A stretch of 40,610 bases of DNA from Clostridiales bacterium. Its GTDB lineage: Bacteria; Bacillota; Clostridia; Saccharofermentanales; Saccharofermentanaceae. Shown piece by piece: positions 40,528 to 40,610 of this stretch; the first letter of the stretch is position 1, and every line of letters starts with the position of its first letter. Location: positions 1 to 40,610 of the forward strand of contig JAFZPJ010000056.1 of the NCBI GenBank assembly GCA_017550385.1, given 5' to 3'. The position numbers were made by a program, and so were the translations under genes. The notes below the pieces were generated by a model. It was given only the letters and a program-made list of their open reading frames with translations, searched no databases and was not told where the DNA came from.

Positions 40528-40610
40528 ATGATTTATTCAACAGAAGTCAAGAATATGTGCAAAGTGAATCAGGCCGGCAACCACGGCGCTGCACCGATTC
40601 CTGAAGAAGC
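40528..40610 (+). CDS. Start of a probable Fe-S cluster assembly scaffold (NifU-like) protein
   Basis: Only 27 codons are inside the window (MIYSTEVKNMCKVNQAG and on to PIPEE), and the gene continues past the right edge. AAAGGAG lies seven bases upstream of the ATG. The N-terminus resembles, from memory, the small Clostridia proteins annotated as iron-sulfur cluster assembly scaffold (I-Y-S-x-E-V, a Cys soon after, then A-P-I-P-E-E). That is a weak basis; the gene is certain, the function is not. Confidence 0.6.
   Translation, partial: MIYSTEVKNMCKVNQAGNHGAAPIPEE

Noticed and set aside
1-40610. CRISPR arrays, tRNAs, rRNAs, insertion sequences, prophage
   Set aside because: I saw no regularly spaced repeats, tRNA-like cloverleaf, transposase, integrase or phage structural gene. 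The check was by eye only.

Overview
The window reads as chromosomal DNA from a Gram-positive anaerobe of the Bacillota, most likely a gut or rumen Clostridia. This is inferred from strong Shine-Dalgarno sites, lipobox lipoproteins, SpoIIE/RsbW/STAS signalling, MgtE, a VanX-type dipeptidase and moderate GC with many AGG/AGA arginine codons. Genus cannot be fixed by eye. About 36 genes fill nearly the whole window. There is no phage, insertion sequence, CRISPR array, tRNA or rRNA that I can see.

Layout. 1-4.0 kb: the 3' part of a GGDEF-PAS-GGDEF-EAL c-di-GMP protein, translationally coupled to an aldo/keto reductase, then a lipoprotein. 4.0-7.4 kb (minus): an FtsX-type permease and its ATPase. 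Their upstream region holds a candidate yybP-ykoY (Mn2+) riboswitch with terminator and, downstream of it, a near-consensus promoter with a palindromic operator in its spacer. 7.7-9.5 kb: a membrane-anchored 5'-nucleotidase. 9.6-11.9 kb (minus): a partner-switching cassette (SpoIIE phosphatase, RsbW-like kinase, STAS antagonist) with no sigma factor nearby. 12-15.2 kb: a flavodoxin-fold oxidoreductase, CstA and a cytoplasmic GH5 enzyme. 15.3-18.4 kb: a radical SAM enzyme coupled to a MATE exporter carrying a C-terminal RsbW-like domain.

18.4-23.3 kb: a small unknown protein, a VanX-like dipeptidase, a P1 (DmpA) peptidase, two paralogous HAD proteins (one fused to a ParB/sulfiredoxin-like domain), a degenerate RsbW-like protein and a zinc-ribbon protein. 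23.4-28.9 kb: a lipoprotein, then a VTC polyphosphate-polymerase-like protein, a DUF4956 membrane protein, a beta-helix lipoprotein and a two-component system. 29-31.2 kb: a GT2 glycosyltransferase and a UPF0104/LPG-synthase-like membrane protein. 31.2-32.6 kb (minus): mgtE, preceded and overlapped by a 39-codon reading frame with a perfect Shine-Dalgarno. 32.7-35.4 kb: a YidC insertase domain fused to an extracytoplasmic sulfatase/alkaline-phosphatase-like domain. 35.5-40.6 kb: a lipoprotein, a CPBP protease whose ribosome site lies in a long hairpin, an orphan prepilin, larA, an Asp/Tyr-rich zinc-ribbon membrane protein, and the start of a probable Fe-S scaffold gene.

Themes: signalling through GHKL/STAS/PP2C modules (three separate RsbW-like domains), envelope and lipid-linked polymer work (YidC-sulfatase, GT2/UPF0104, VTC cluster), and metal-ion homeostasis by RNA-level control (Mn riboswitch candidate, mgtE leader). 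The best candidates for something new are the YidC-phosphatase fusion with a substituted groove arginine, the Mn-riboswitch/ABC exporter arrangement, the mgtE leader peptide, and the ParB-HAD pair.
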